NCBI GenBank assembly: GCA_949825045.1
Contig: OX463836.1
Span: 9,193,829-9,257,828 of the forward strand
DNA length: 64,000 nucleotides
Source of the DNA: Argyresthia goedartella
Taxonomy: Eukaryota > Arthropoda > Insecta > Lepidoptera > Argyresthiidae
Direction of reading: 5' to 3'
Position numbers and translations under genes: made by a program. The notes beneath the pieces were generated by a model that ran no database searches, was not told the origin of the DNA, and saw only the letters and a program-made list of their open reading frames with translations. Positions 1 to 10,245 of the stretch are shown piece after piece; the stretch's first letter is position 1, and the number at the start of each line of letters is the position of its first letter.

Positions 1-1
1 T

Positions 2-526
2 AAATCGGCTAAGTCGCACCTGACGAGGATCATCGGTGAGACCTCTCTACGCTTTGAAGAGCTTGCGACGCTGTTCTATAAAATTGAAATGACACTGAAC
101 TCGCGTCCGTTGTGCCCGCTCAGTTCGGATCCAAATGATTTGGAAGCGTTGACTCCGGGTCACTTCCTGATAGGTCAGCCCCTTAACGCCCTGCCAGAAT
201 ACCCATTCGGTGATGTTAAGTTAAGTCGGTTAACTAGGTGGCAGATGTTGCAGCAGATGGCTCAAGATTTTTGGAAACGGTGGTCCCTTGAGTACTTGCA
301 CATCTTGCAGCAGCGCCTTAAGTGGACTGACCGGACGAGCCCCCCTCAAGTCGGTGATTTGGTGCTGATTAAGGATGCGAACCTGCCATCATTGAGATGG
401 AGACGAGGACGGATCGTCAAATTGTACACGGGTCGGGATGGCACGCCTCGATCAGCAGAAGTCAAGGTGGGGGACTCGGTCCTCAAGAGAGCGGTCATAA
501 CACTTTCTCGCCTTCCTATTGATTAG
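2..526 (+). CDS. BEL/Pao integrase C-terminus (partial)
   Basis: The open frame already runs at the window edge and ends at TAG 524-526. It covers the last part of integrase: the NSRPLCPLSSDPNDLEALTP block, the PGHFLIGQPL motif typical of BEL/Pao and Gypsy integrases, a helical FWKRWSLEYL segment and the C-terminal SH3-like basic region (GDLVLIKDANLPSLRWRRG) that binds DNA. Integrase joins the cDNA ends to host DNA in the nucleus. No stop or frameshift is seen in this part. The catalytic D,D,E residues lie upstream of the window. The methionine at 89 is internal, not a start. Confidence 0.9.
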   Translation, partial: KSAKSHLTRIIGETSLRFEELATLFYKIEMTLNSRPLCPLSSDPNDLEALTPGHFLIGQPLNALPEYPFGDVKLSRLTRWQMLQQMAQDFWKRWSLEYLHILQQRLKWTDRTSPPQVGDLVLIKDANLPSLRWRRGRIVKLYTGRDGTPRSAEVKVGDSVLKRAVITLSRLPID

Positions 527-557
527 GGACAGTTTCGGGCCTGTCCGGGCGGGTGAC

Positions 558-1120
558 TGTTTAATATTTATGCTTCGGAACGCACCGGTTTTTTGTTGCG
601 CGGATCGACCGCGAGTAATCGGGACATCACTAGCGAAAACGGAACCGCAGCTGCCACTCGTACCAACGAGATGAAAAATTAGAGGTTATCTTTTCTCGTC
701 GGGAGAAAAAAAACATGTCTGCTCAGGCGTCGGGCCATTGATTGTATTTCGGTGTAACAATTGTCTAATACAGGTGTCGAGCCTGGTCGGAGTGTTAATC
801 ATCAACATCGTCGGGAAATATGTAGATTCGCGTCAGCGGTTGAGTGATCCGTGTTGTGATTGGACATCGTCGTATCGGACGGCGACTCCTCGTGTCGGCA
901 GGCAGCACGCCGGCGACAGCGTCGGGAAGCGAATAGTGACATTCGTTTCCTATCCTATCCAAACTTGTGCTCCTATCCCGCATTCCTGCCTCGAATCGAG
1001 CTTTCGAATTCCGGTCTACGACGGCAAGGTAAAGTAACAATCAAGATTTTCTCTCCCGTGCTGACAAAAACCCAGCCCCTCAAGATTCCACGCCGTTCGG
1101 TTGAGGCGTGGAATTAAACA
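558..1120 (+). repeat. 3' LTR of BEL element A
   Basis: The LTR is 563 bp, begins TGTTTAAT and ends ATTAAACA, a perfect 8-bp inverted end. A purine-rich stretch (gtccgggcgggtga) just before it is the likely polypurine tract. The same sequence, inverted, forms the LTR at 52774-53345. Small open frames inside it (738-1037, 860-1117) have no coding signature. Confidence 0.88.
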
Positions 1121-1592
1121 GAAGCTATCGTTAAAATTGTTTAAGGTATTCATAAACTAAATAGATATACATATAAATTATAAAATAAATTTATATTAAT
1201 AGGATCTACTTTAAAATACTTTTGGTTCCAAGCCTGAACTCAGTCTTTCACTGGGCATGCTGGGAAAGAAATCAAGTTTAACGGAAATCAACTTGCAATA
1301 ATTATACAACAAAAAAGTAAAAAAAATAAAACACAGACAATCAGCAAAGAATATAGCAATATCGAAGTCTCGCTATTGCGTTTCGTTGCGCGTCATACGG
1401 AATGTTTGTACAGAGACATGACAGTAACAAGAGCAAAAAAAAAAGAACGCCGCTGTCAAAAATGACAGATGACTGGGTGGATTCAATTACCAAGAAATTA
1501 AGAAATACACGAGGGTCGGAAGAGCAAACAATAGATAAAAAAAGGAAAAACGTGCAATCTTCCCAAGAAATTGAAAATACACACATAGCCCA
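1121..1592. other. AT-rich flank without gene
   Basis: AT-rich sequence after the element A LTR, with A-runs near 1430-1445. Overlapping short frames on both strands show no domain. I see no gene here. Confidence 0.5.
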
Positions 1593-1696
1593 CTGCGCGC
1601 AGGGTCAGAGTGTCGATAAGGGGGCGGAAGCAACAAAAAAATTCTAAGTTTTTTTTTCCTTGGCGCCCCCTTATCTACACTCCAACCGCGCGCAGG
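1593..1696. repeat. Long imperfect hairpin
   Basis: Arms 1593-1626 and 1664-1696 are inverted copies (both contain tgcgcgc and ataagggggcg) with a few mismatches. The spacer (aaaaaaattctaagttttttttt) can also pair. It sits about 60 bp past the stop of the minus-strand ORF1-like gene, so it would lie in that gene's 3' untranslated region. It could equally be a MITE remnant. Confidence 0.65.
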
Positions 1697-1752
1697 CATA
1701 ATCCGACCGAATGACGGAGGCACTGAAGTGAAGAACACGGGTTGTCGGCGAA

Positions 1753-2570
1753 CTACTTCTTAGCCGCCCCCGTCGTCGATCCACCTCGGCCTCCGTGTGT
1801 ACGCTTGGCAGTGGTGGCAGGAGCCCGCGCAGTAGCAGCAGGTGGAGTAGATGTGGACGCAGGGTTGCCCGCTGTCCCGGATTGAGCGGCAGAAGATGGG
1901 AACTTGTCGGTGAACACCAGAAGCTCCTTCATCATTTCAATCTTCTGCCGGGACTTGTCGGGAAGCAGCAGGATGATCCTGCCTTCAGTGGACCAGCAGT
2001 TCCGCATACCAAAATGCTTCCTGGCCGCCATGAAAACCTGATGTCTGGCCTTTGTCAAAAACTCAGACATTGTGATGCCCGTGCCCTTCAAGGATGTCTT
2101 GCCGTTCCATGCTTCGGACCGGGATCTGTACATATTGAACCTCACAAGCAGGGGGCGGGGAGCTGATATCTTGATATTGGACCCGAGCCTGTGGTAACAT
2201 GAATATCCAATACACACTCCGGCGACAATTTCATCTTGTCAGTTAGCACACCCTTAACAACACTTTCTGTCACTTCGCCTGCAACCTCTGGCACACCGTG
2301 CAAGAGAAGCACCTTGCGCCGCGACGCCTGCTCAAGCCGGTCTTGGCCCACCAGCAGTAGCTCTGCCTGTGAACGGAGCGCATCCAGGCAGTTCCATGTG
2401 AATACCTTGAACTCACTGAAGTCACTAGCTAAGGCGCTGATGTCCTGCGGGCTGCACGACATCGACATGGTGGCGGACTCCTTCAGCTGCCTCTCACACT
2501 GTGCCATCTGGGTGTTGAAATTGGCAATGACTGTGTCGATTTTCTCCTTGACTTTGGTGTAAAGATCCAT
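1753..2570 (-). pseudogene. L1 ORF1p-like protein, frameshifted
   Basis: Two minus-strand frames form one protein. The first (from ATG at 2570) has a coiled-coil-like N-terminus and a KVLLLHGVPE strand resembling the RRM of L1 ORF1p. The second (to 1753) continues with APRPLLVRF, KTSLKGTGI, SEFLTKARHQVFMAARKHFG and RIILLLPD, matching the C-terminal RNA-binding domain of L1 ORF1p-type proteins, then a low-complexity A/T/G/K tail. The frames overlap at 2142-2217 where the frame shifts, near 2185. L1 ORF1p binds its own RNA as a trimer and chaperones nucleic acid during retrotransposition. No ORF2 (endonuclease/RT) lies on either side, so this is an ORF1-only copy or a broken LINE. Confidence 0.7.
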
Positions 2571-2759
2571 GGTGTTTTGTTGTGATGAAAGGAGGTGAGG
2601 AAAGCTTTTGTAAATTATTGACCCAGTTTAAGTAGGGGTTCAGGCCTAGTTTTCAATAAGATTTTATTAGCATTAAGAGAATAATTGTATTTTTAAATTA
2701 AATGATTTACACAGGCACAAAATTTTGCAGTTTATTTCTAGGCGACCCTCACAAAAAAA

Positions 2760-3092
2760 AACTTCGGTTTGCGCAAGTATGACCACGTATCGCAAGTCGT
2801 TGTGGCTGCCGATTTGGCTTCGACGGGACTCTCATATTTTGTATCTCCTCTACAATAATTTCCTGCGTGATTGCTTTGAATTTCTTTCTTCAAGCCGGCC
2901 TCTGAGATTTCACGTGGCGTCCATGCTCTAAGCCCCACAACGTTCCACTGCAGCCTACGAGCACGATTACAGAATCTGGGCCATACGATTGTGGAATGAA
3001 CTTCCCTGCATCTTCAGAGAAAGCCCGTCGCTTAATGTTTTTATTTGTACGCATAGCTTGATATACTTCTCCTATCAAACAATAGTTTGCTG
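2760..3092 (+). pseudogene. LINE ORF2 C-terminal fragment
   Basis: Plus-strand remnants read as the extreme C-terminus of a CR1/Jockey-type LINE polyprotein. The clearest block, about 2955-3090, reads AIRLWNELPCIFRESPSLN, the tail these elements share after their reverse transcriptase. Upstream (2760-2950) the frame is broken. It is a 5'-truncated, decayed insertion. Confidence 0.6.
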
Positions 3093-3254
3093 AAAGAAAT
3101 CTCTTGTTAGCACAGACTTGAATAGTAGGGACAGGTCACGGAGCGCTTGAAAGTGTCGCTACAAAAACAGTACAAAATCGGGAAAATTGGACTGTTTGCA
3201 ATCAGTCGCGCTTGGACGGTGACACCGATTGACATATCGGCAGCAAAAACAAAA

Positions 3255-3332
3255 ATGGTCACCTGCGACGTAAAAAGGTGTAAATCATACCCAAATCGCA
3301 AAACACAAAAACAGGGAGTGTCGTATCACAAG
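3255..3332 (+). CDS. Possible THAP-domain protein, first exon
   Basis: From ATG 3255 the frame reads MVTCDVKRCKSYPNRK and ends SYH(K). The spacing of the two cysteines and the later histidine fits the start of a THAP zinc finger (C-x(2-4)-C ... H), a DNA-binding domain of host regulators and P-element transposases. The frame reaches a candidate 5' splice site, cacaa|gtaaat, at 3332/3333; read straight through it would stop within two codons. No second exon is recognised, so the rest is lost or too diverged. Either a host gene remnant or a THAP-bearing transposon. Confidence 0.4.
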
Positions 3333-3333
3333 T

Positions 3334-4210
3334 AAATATTATATTATCAATTACTATTGGCTTTAAATTGATTATCTATAAAATATTGTTCTCGAAAAAA
3401 TCCTCAAACGAAAATCAACCATTCGACTGACGTAACTTTGTACCGACGCGCGACGCACAGTGAAACTGCCCGCTTCCTATATTTGAAAAACGATCCGATT
3501 TGGTTATTTTTCTATTCGTAATGTCAAGATTAATATTCGTAATGTCATTAGATTACTATTCGTAATGTCATTTGGTTACCCCCCCCCTAACTAATTCATA
3601 ACTTTTTCTATGATTAGGTAGTTTATTACTTATAAATTAAAAATCAAGATCTTAAATTCCAAGTCACGCTACTAATGTGTATCTGTGAGCTTACGTCCTC
3701 TTTCATAATTTAACGGCAAAGACAAAAATTAATATGCCTATTTAATTATGTTTCAACTTTTTATTAATTAAACATGAACTAATTGCGTGAGACCTCACCC
3801 CTTAAGTAAAATTTTAGCTAGATATATTTTATTTCTACTCCTAATCACCGATTAAAAGTCACCGGGTATTTGAGAGTTATCCGTAGATCAACTTTCCTAA
3901 TATTGTGTCTATACACCACAAATCGGAACGTGACCGACCGTGAAGCCGTTACAATTTTTCGTACTGTCTTGGTTCCGACGAATTCCGACAGGGGCGCTAT
4001 TTTTCTTAGCCTCAAAATGGTAAGAAATTTAGTACGGGAAGGCCTATCCTTAGTATTTATATCGATGCTTGTTAGAGATTTTTTCCAGCAAACCTAGCCT
4101 TTGTGCACTTTTATCCTATAAGCTTTCTGTATATTTTAATTGCAGTACAATATTATGGCAATGATATTTAAGCTTTGTTCTCACTGACTAGTATTGTTTT
4201 TTTGTTGCAG
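3334..4210. other. Intergenic/intronic AT-rich sequence
   Basis: AT-rich. Around 3512-3572 the 14-mer tattcgtaatgtca occurs three times about 25 bp apart. The stretch just before 4211 is a normal 3' intron end with a T-rich tract. The short frame at 3870-4097 has no recognisable domain. The stretch is probably part of the last PUS10 intron. Confidence 0.5.
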
Positions 4211-4389
4211 AGCACCCGCAGCTGTTCACGGTGCGCATGCGCACGGCGGCCGGCACGTACGTGAAGGAGTGGGTGTCGTGCGCACTGGGACGCACGCGGC
4301 CGCGACTGGCGGACGCCATGCGCGCCCGTACCGACATACTCGCGCTCGATGTCACCAACGTCGAGTTGGAGTGGCCGCCGGCTAAATAA
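4211..4389 (+). CDS. PUS10: PUS10 pseudouridine synthase, last exon
   Basis: A clean 3' splice site (attgtttttttgttgcag) precedes an open, GC-rich exon of about 59 codons ending TAA at 4387-4389, with an AATAAA overlapping the stop at 4385. The peptide contains AAGTYVKEWV, LGRTRP and TDILALDVTNVELEWPP, which matches the conserved end of PUS10 (from memory, human GTYIKEFVHGDFGRTKP and ILELDVESVDVDWPP). PUS10 converts uridines 54 and 55 of some tRNAs to pseudouridine. This segment is the end of the catalytic fold. Codon use is strongly GC-rich, unlike the AT-rich flanks. No earlier exon is visible upstream in the window. Related but degenerate exons lie far downstream at 53.8-54.9 kb, the wrong order for one gene. 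Confidence 0.85.
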
Positions 4390-4947
4390 ATCTTGGGGAA
4401 ATATACAAGTGTTTTTTACTGACACGGAGAAAGCGCAGGCTCTTGAGAACTTGTCTGTGAACTGCAAGTATTGTATCGGTGCTCTTGCCTCGTGGAATCT
4501 CGCAGGCGCTTCATTACAATAATTGCAGGCCATACTTTTTTAAATGTTAATTTGGATGAAAAAAAGCAATGATATTCGCGGAAATTAAACATGAACATAA
4601 ATTACTATGTCAAAGCCTAAGCCCATAGGTGTAATAGTTTCTTCATAAAATATACCACAAGGAAGGTGTGCTGTATGGCTCGCTTCGCTCCCATAATAAT
4701 TAGGATCTGAGTTGGTGCGGACGGCAGGGCTGTGACGCCATTCTGTATATCAGTCATAGGTATTTATTTATTTAGGTTTATAAAACGGATAACAATCATA
4801 AAATTACAATATTAGGATATGCACAACATATTCTTCTCCACTGCTCTCCAAAGTATATAAACTCAGGTAGCAACATTGGTAGGCGGAACGCAATAACAAT
4901 ATTAAAATTTAGTAATAAAATTACAACTTAATAGTAGTTTATGTGAC
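4390..4947. other. 3' flank of PUS10 exon, no gene
   Basis: AT-rich sequence downstream of the PUS10 stop. Around 4750-4900 it resembles a LINE 3' end in minus orientation. Nothing else is recognised. Confidence 0.4.
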
Positions 4948-5040
4948 TGCTACATAATGGAGGGCATTAATACTCGAGAGTGGGTTTATGAAACGAGCCG
5001 AAGGAACTCGAGAGTTTTAATGCCTAATTATGTACAGTTA
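4948..5040. repeat. Imperfect palindrome at edge of BEL relict H
   Basis: The left arm contains gactgctacataatgg and ggcattaatactcgag, the right arm ctcgagagttttaatgcc and aattatgtacagttac. The arms can form a hairpin of about 36 bp with mismatches. Its right edge coincides with the truncation of the integrase of relict H at about 5040. MITE-like; origin unknown. Confidence 0.5.
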
Positions 5041-5720
5041 CCCACCAAACTCCACCAAAATGAGGAGAGTAAGCCGGTATGAACTTAAACTGAATCAAAT
5101 TTTGACTTGCAAAATCAAACAGAGGTTCTTGATTTTGCTTAATGAATGACCCTAACTCTCTTGCGGCAGCTACAAAATTTGTCCCGTTATCACTAAATAT
5201 CTCGGTTGGTCTGCCACGGCGTGCTATAAAACGCTGAAGTATCATTATGAATGCATCCTTAGTTAAATCACTGACAGCTTCTAGGTGGATGCATTTATAA
5301 CGAAGACAGACAAACAGACATAAATAACATTTTATTAAACGACTACCACGGCCCTTGCGATTGACAATTGTAAAAGGACCAGCGAAATCCAGTCCCACTG
5401 ACAAAATGGAATGTTTTGGGTTATACGTTGAGTCGGTAAATTACCCATTTTAGGTTGCATTTTAGGTTTACCTCGTAGTCGTCTACACCTAACACAGTTG
5501 TTCACTACACGCCATGCGAGATGCCGTCCATTTACTGGCTAAACTGTTTCCCTTATAGTCGAAAATAGCAACAGTGGACCAGCATGCATATTATTAACGA
5601 GTTCTCTTTCAAAGTAAAGGCTTGTTAACCGATGCGAAGCATGAAGTAAAATGGGATGCTTCTTTTCGTATGAATAATGATCTGATGCGTCTAGACGCCC
5701 TCCAATACGCATAAACTTAT
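5024..5720 (-). pseudogene. Relict H piece 4: integrase
   Basis: Minus-strand frames give the start of the integrase zinc-binding region (FMRIGGRLDASDHYSYEKK, HPILL) at 5720-5540. After a degraded stretch comes the catalytic core: GLDFAGPFTI, HLEAVSDLTKDAFI, RRGRPTEIFSDNGTNFVAA and PAYSPHFGGVW. The two catalytic aspartates fall in the GLDFAGP and SDNGT motifs; the glutamate region is cut off at about 5040. Frameshifts and stops separate the blocks, so no active enzyme can be made. Element B is inserted at 5720. Confidence 0.85.
5716..5720 (+). repeat. Target-site duplication of element B (left)
   Basis: CTTAT here and at 13178-13182 flank the two LTRs exactly, as expected for a 5-bp BEL/Pao target duplication. 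Confidence 0.9.
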
Positions 5721-6274
5721 TGTTCGATTCCAAATCGATATTCGATCGATGGTTTCTGAACGGTCATTTTAATTTGACGTTAGCTGTCAATCTGGCAGTT
5801 TTGACAACTGACAGACCGACGAAAAAAGGCTCGCAATAAAAACGCGTATTGAATAGCTTGTTGAAATTAAATCAAGGGGCATCTGGAATGTATTGGGGAT
5901 TCCCTCAGGATTATTAATGTAGCTGAGTGTGCCGTTGTCTCTCGAACCAGATAAAGTTCGGATTTTCGTGCCCGATTCATATTTACCACGTAGAAACATA
6001 ACCTGTGTTGGACCACTGTGCACATTGACGCTGGCCCGCCAGTCATACCTGGTTGGCTGAAGAACCTGTCTACCAAGAAGAGCCTAGGGCGCGCCCGGGC
6101 CTTGCAGAGAGACAGGAGGTTGACGGGACCGAAGCACAGACCAGGTTAGATCTACCCCACATAACTATAGCTCGGTGAATCGCCGACGTTCATCACTTCT
6201 TGGCACCTGATCGTCACGCTACCTCGTAGCTCATGGGCCCCTACGAGGTCATTAGGTGCTGAGAAGCCTGAACA
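5721..6274 (+). repeat. 5' LTR of element B
   Basis: Starts TGTTCGAT and ends CTGAACA (CCCGAACA in the 3' copy). 554 bp, matching 12624-13177 with about six substitutions and no length change. Confidence 0.95.
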
Positions 6275-6275
6275 C

Positions 6276-6292
6276 TGGTAGCTAGAGCGTGG
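6276..6292 (+). promoter_or_regulatory. Primer-binding site of element B
   Basis: TGGTAGCTAGAGCGTGG lies one base after the LTR. Element E has TGGTAGCAGAGCGTGG in the same place, so B carries an extra T. The first 12 bases in E are complementary to a tRNA ending GCUCUGCUACCA, as I recall for insect initiator tRNA-Met. Confidence 0.7.
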
Positions 6293-6933
6293 TTTCCTGA
6301 GATTTGCAGCCGTCAAGGGCTTCAGGAAAGCACGACTTGGGACTATCAATCTGTAGGTATAGGCGGTTAGGTAACTTGGTTGTTCCTATATCCACATAGA
6401 TTGGTAGTATTTGTAAGCTATAAGTCTATTGCTGGTAGTAGACAGACAGATATTACAGTTTTCCCTAAATGACCAGTTGTACTGAGATGTGACTCAGAAT
6501 AATAGGTACTCAACCTAGGTACATTGTAGGTGAATTGAAATTTGCATTGAATTACTAGTTAGTCAATCTATTAGTGGTCTAGTAATGCTATTGAATGAAT
6601 GTTTGGTTAACATAGGTAGTTAAATCTATTGATAGCAGGCTGTTACATTGTTTTCAGTTTATTGTGCAGCAAGTGTATGGCAATTTATAACTTGAACTAA
6701 TATTGACTATTATCTGTGTGTGTTGTAATAATAAAGGGAAACTAACTTGTTATTTACAGGATTAGAATATTAGATGTGTAGCATAATTTATATAGATATA
6801 AAACTCGGTTCCTATTGTTTAAGGAAAACAACATTATTTAAGTTATAGTTTAGGGTTCCCTCATTTGGGTTATAAACTGAAGGGTCCAATAAAATTGAGT
6901 TACTGCAAATTGTGATTAAATATCGTTCCGATC
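6293..6933 (+). other. 5' leader of element B
   Basis: Untranslated leader between the primer-binding site and the gag ATG at 6934. AT-rich, with no coding signal. Confidence 0.7.
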
Positions 6934-8703
6934 ATGTCGTTATCTGAAATCCAGAAGGGTGTTTCTAAGGAACTCAGATGGTTTTCCTCCGCACACGGTC
7001 TGATAGACCGTTTAGATAGGCTTGATGTGGTATTGGAGCGGTCTATGGACGTTAAGGAACGTTACAATAGGGTGCTCGAATTGTCCGCGCAGGCGGAATC
7101 AGTTGATGGTTGTGCACCTGACAGGCTGTCACGGTTGACAGGGGATGTCGACCAATGTGTGGAGATGGCAGCTGCTATCACGCAGAAGGCTGCGGACATA
7201 CGTAGACAGCGCGAGTCCCACCATGGTGGTGACATTGAAGCACCTCTGCCGCATCAGGGATCGGGGACCAGGTTACCCGCTATAACTATGCCTACCTTTG
7301 ACGGCGTGTCCGGTGAATGGATGAGCTTCATCAATCTGTTCGACAGTTTGGTGCACTTGCGATCGGACATTACCAAGTCTGTCAAGATGGCTCAGCTGGT
7401 GGCAGCATTGAGGGGTGAGCCTAGGGAGCTGGTCGCTCATTTGACAGTTACGGAGGGCAACTATGAGACGGCCAGGCAATTGTTGGTCAGACGTTACCAC
7501 AACAAACGGAGGTTGGCCGATGCCCAACTGAACCGTTTGTTTAGCATCCCGGTTGTGAACAAGGTCGGGGCCATACAGACGGAGGTTTTGAACCCATTGT
7601 TGTCCGTCACCAAGCCTCTAGAGAATCTTGGACTTCCGGTTGGTGAATGGTCGTACTTACTGTTGTACATTGTACTTTCCCGCCTACCCGCTGACGTGCA
7701 GACTCGTTTCGAACAGTCTCACGGGAGGTCGGCCGAGGACCTGCCCGCCTTCTCCGACTTGGTCGGATTTTTGGAAGAGGAGTCTCGACGGGCAGAGAAT
7801 TTGGGGTTGACGGTCACCCATCCTTCGGAGCCACAGAGAGCTGCCGGGAGCGCTGTGAGTAGGGGCCCTCCGACGAGGAAGGACCGCACCAACCGGCAGT
7901 CATATGGGACTGTGAGTGCATTGACCCCACATAGTGAGACCTGCCCATGTTGTAGGCAGATCGGCCATGCTGTGGCCAATTGCAATAAGTTCGGGGAACT
8001 TAGGGTTCAGGGACGGCGCCAGATGGCCAAGCAGCGGGGCTGGTGTTTCCTGTGCCTCGGGCCACACATGGCTAGGGACTGCACGCGCACACAAATGTGC
8101 GGATATTGTGGTGGGGCCCACAACAATCTGTTGTGCATGAACCGGTCCGGCCAACAGCCACCACAGGGCCGTACTCAGGGTGACACGGCAAGGGGCCCTG
8201 GGAATTCGTTTGCGACTCGGAGCGCAACTCAGGGGCCAACGTCCCCACGTGCACAGGGCAGTACTAGGGTGCAGGGCCGCACTCAGGGTCATCACATGGG
8301 GGGCCCTGAGTTTTCGGTTGCGACTCAGCATCCGACTCAGCGGGCAATGGGGCCACAAGCACGCGGCCACCCAGGGGTGCAGGGCCGCACTCAGGGTCAT
8401 CACATGGGGGGCCCTTAGTTTTCGGTTGCGACTCAGCATCCGACTCAGAGGGACATTGGGTGTGTTGAGCAGGCCGTAACGGTCGGGTGGCATGGGACAC
8501 CTTCGAGCTATGCGGGTGCGGTTCGGACGCCGCCTCAGTTGTCGTCCCGCTCGTCGCCTCGTCCTCGTCGGTCGCATGTGATGCCCCCCCCGCTCATGGA
8601 GCGGCCACGGTTGAATTCACGCCCACCCCCCTTCGGGGGGCGTCGTAGGGTGGCAATGGAACCGGCGCGTGGGCCATTTGTACAATGGGACTCTGGCGTA
8701 TAG
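6934..8703 (+). CDS. Gag of element B, stopped by TAG at 8416
   Basis: ATG 6934 opens a 494-codon frame. Residues about 120-290 form the BEL/Pao gag core (LPAITMPTFDGVSGEWMSF, then LVAHLTVTEGNYETA; DUF1759-type), which builds the particle. Three CCHC-like knuckles follow at about 336-400 (CPCCRQIGHAVANC, CFLCLGPHMARDC, CGYCGGAHNNLLC) and bind RNA. The C-terminus is a G/Q/T-rich repeat; two copies of a roughly 109-bp unit (8270-8341 and 8379-8450) are nearly identical. The second copy has TAG at 8416 where the first has GAG, so the stop is a point mutation. The frame would otherwise run to TAG 8701 and is the same frame as pro-pol, which suggests an original single gag-pol frame. Confidence 0.9.
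8270..8450 (+). repeat. Minisatellite in gag C-terminus
   Basis: Two copies of a unit starting gtgcagggccgcactcaggg, offset about 109 bp, with a more diverged third copy upstream (from about 8160). They encode repeats rich in Q, T, G and H. Confidence 0.8.
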
Positions 8704-8730
8704 CTGCATACCTGATCGGTTACAGGCAGA

Positions 8731-10245
8731 TTGGAGCCCCGGGGGCCCTCGCTAGGAATTTGCGGCCCAACAATTTGTTACCCCCAACCGGAGACGGTGG
8801 TGTTACCGATCGCCTCTGTGCTTGTTTGGGATTTGGCGGGCAACCCAACATACGTTCGCGCCCTATTAGATTCTGGAGCTCAGGGCTGCATTGTATCGAA
8901 TGATTTAGCAAAATGGTTGGGCCTCAAGGTAAATAGGTATAATAAATCAATACGGGGCGTGGGGAACGTTACGGTTACGAATGTAGTTGGTCAATCGGTG
9001 ATCACGTTCTCTCCACGTTATGACATTTTGACAAAAACATCCGTGCAAGCTTTAGTAATGACGCATGTCATGGGCAGACACCCCTTGGTGAAGTTGAATC
9101 CGGCCGTTCGATTCCTGACATCAGGACTCAAGTTGGCGGATCCCGATTTTGACACTCCAGCCCCGGACGACCTGCTACTGGGAGCAGACGTTCTGGGTAG
9201 GTTTCTGTTGTCGGATCGGCGAGTTCTTCAGCCGGACGGGTTGATTGCTGTAGATACTAAGTTTGGTTACGTGATAATGGGTCCGGCATTGCCAATGGTT
9301 AGGCCTGCCGAGTCAGATGGCATACTTATTGGCTCAGCGTTGTCAGACGCTATCCAACGTTTCTGGGAGATAGAGGAACCTCCCACCGTTCGTCGAGTCG
9401 ACGCAGACGAAGAAGAGTGCGAGTTGTTTTACCAGAATAGTACTGGTCGCCTTCGTTCTGGTCGTTTTGTAACTCGACTGCCTTTCAGGGCCGATCGACC
9501 GCCACTAGGAGAATCTAGGAAGATGGCTGAGACGAGATTGATGTCGATGGAGCGTAGGATGTCAAGGGACGCCGTATTTAAACAAAAATACGTCGATTTC
9601 ATGAGGGAGTATGAGTCGTTAGGACACATGTCGGTATCGGGTGTGGACTGGAGATCTGAGGATCATTGTTTCCTTCCACACCATGCCGTCCTGCGAACCC
9701 CTACCAGCAAGATTCGAGTTGTCTTTGATGGGTCAGCACCTACCTCGAACGGGATGTCCCTGAATCAGTGTCTACATTCGGGACCCAAGTTGAGTCGTGA
9801 TATTTCGGATATTCTCACGAGCTTTCGGAGACACCAGATTGTATTTGTCGCAGACATTCGGATGATGTTTAGGCAAACGGTAATTCATCCGGCTGACAGA
9901 AGGTATCAGTTGATACTTTGGCGTGAGTCCACGGCCGAGCCAGTCAAGGTCTATGAGTTAAACACGAACACGTATGGGTTACGGTCTAGCCCGTATTTGG
10001 CGATGCGTACCCTGCGGGAGTTGGCGTCGCGTGACCGTGTGAGCTATCCTAGAGCCGCCGCTATCCTGGAGCAAGATTTGTACGTCGATGACGTCTGCAC
10101 AGGGGCAGCCATTGTAGAGGAAGATCTGGACCGACGTGACGAGCTCATTCAATTGCTGGAACGAGGCGGCTATGAACTACGCAAGTGGATGTCCAACTCC
10201 CCTGAGTTGATGGCTGGTCTCCCAGAGGAGTTTCAACAAGACTCA
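8731..10245 (+). pseudogene. Protease and RT (first part) of element B
   Basis: Same frame as gag. It opens with the BEL/Pao aspartic protease (VRALLDSGAQGCIV near residue 45; later DDLLLGADVLGRF). The RT N-terminal region follows (DHCFLPHHAVLRT, IRVVFDGSAPTSNGMSLN, FVADIRMMFRQT) and the palm with LYVDDVCTG near 10079-10105. At about 10246 the frame meets a direct repeat of its own RT sequence and ends within a few codons. RT copies element RNA into DNA inside the particle. The break makes a full RT impossible from this copy. Confidence 0.9.

Larger units (their letters stand above)
1..1120 (+). mobile_element. BEL/Pao element A, 3' end (integrase end plus 3' LTR)
   Basis: The window opens inside the integrase of a plus-strand BEL/Pao retrotransposon and runs through its 3' LTR. 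The DNA is nearly identical to the reverse complement of element E around 45765-46180, so A and E are one family. A retains the integrase C-terminus and the first bases of the LTR, which E has lost. The 5' part lies outside the window, so the target duplication cannot be checked. Sequence beyond 1120 is unrelated AT-rich flank. Confidence 0.9.

Noticed and set aside
7900..8577. Minus-strand open frames of up to 225 codons opposite the gag of element B
   Set aside because: They mirror the repetitive GC-rich gag tail; no domain, and gag on the plus strand explains the sequence.
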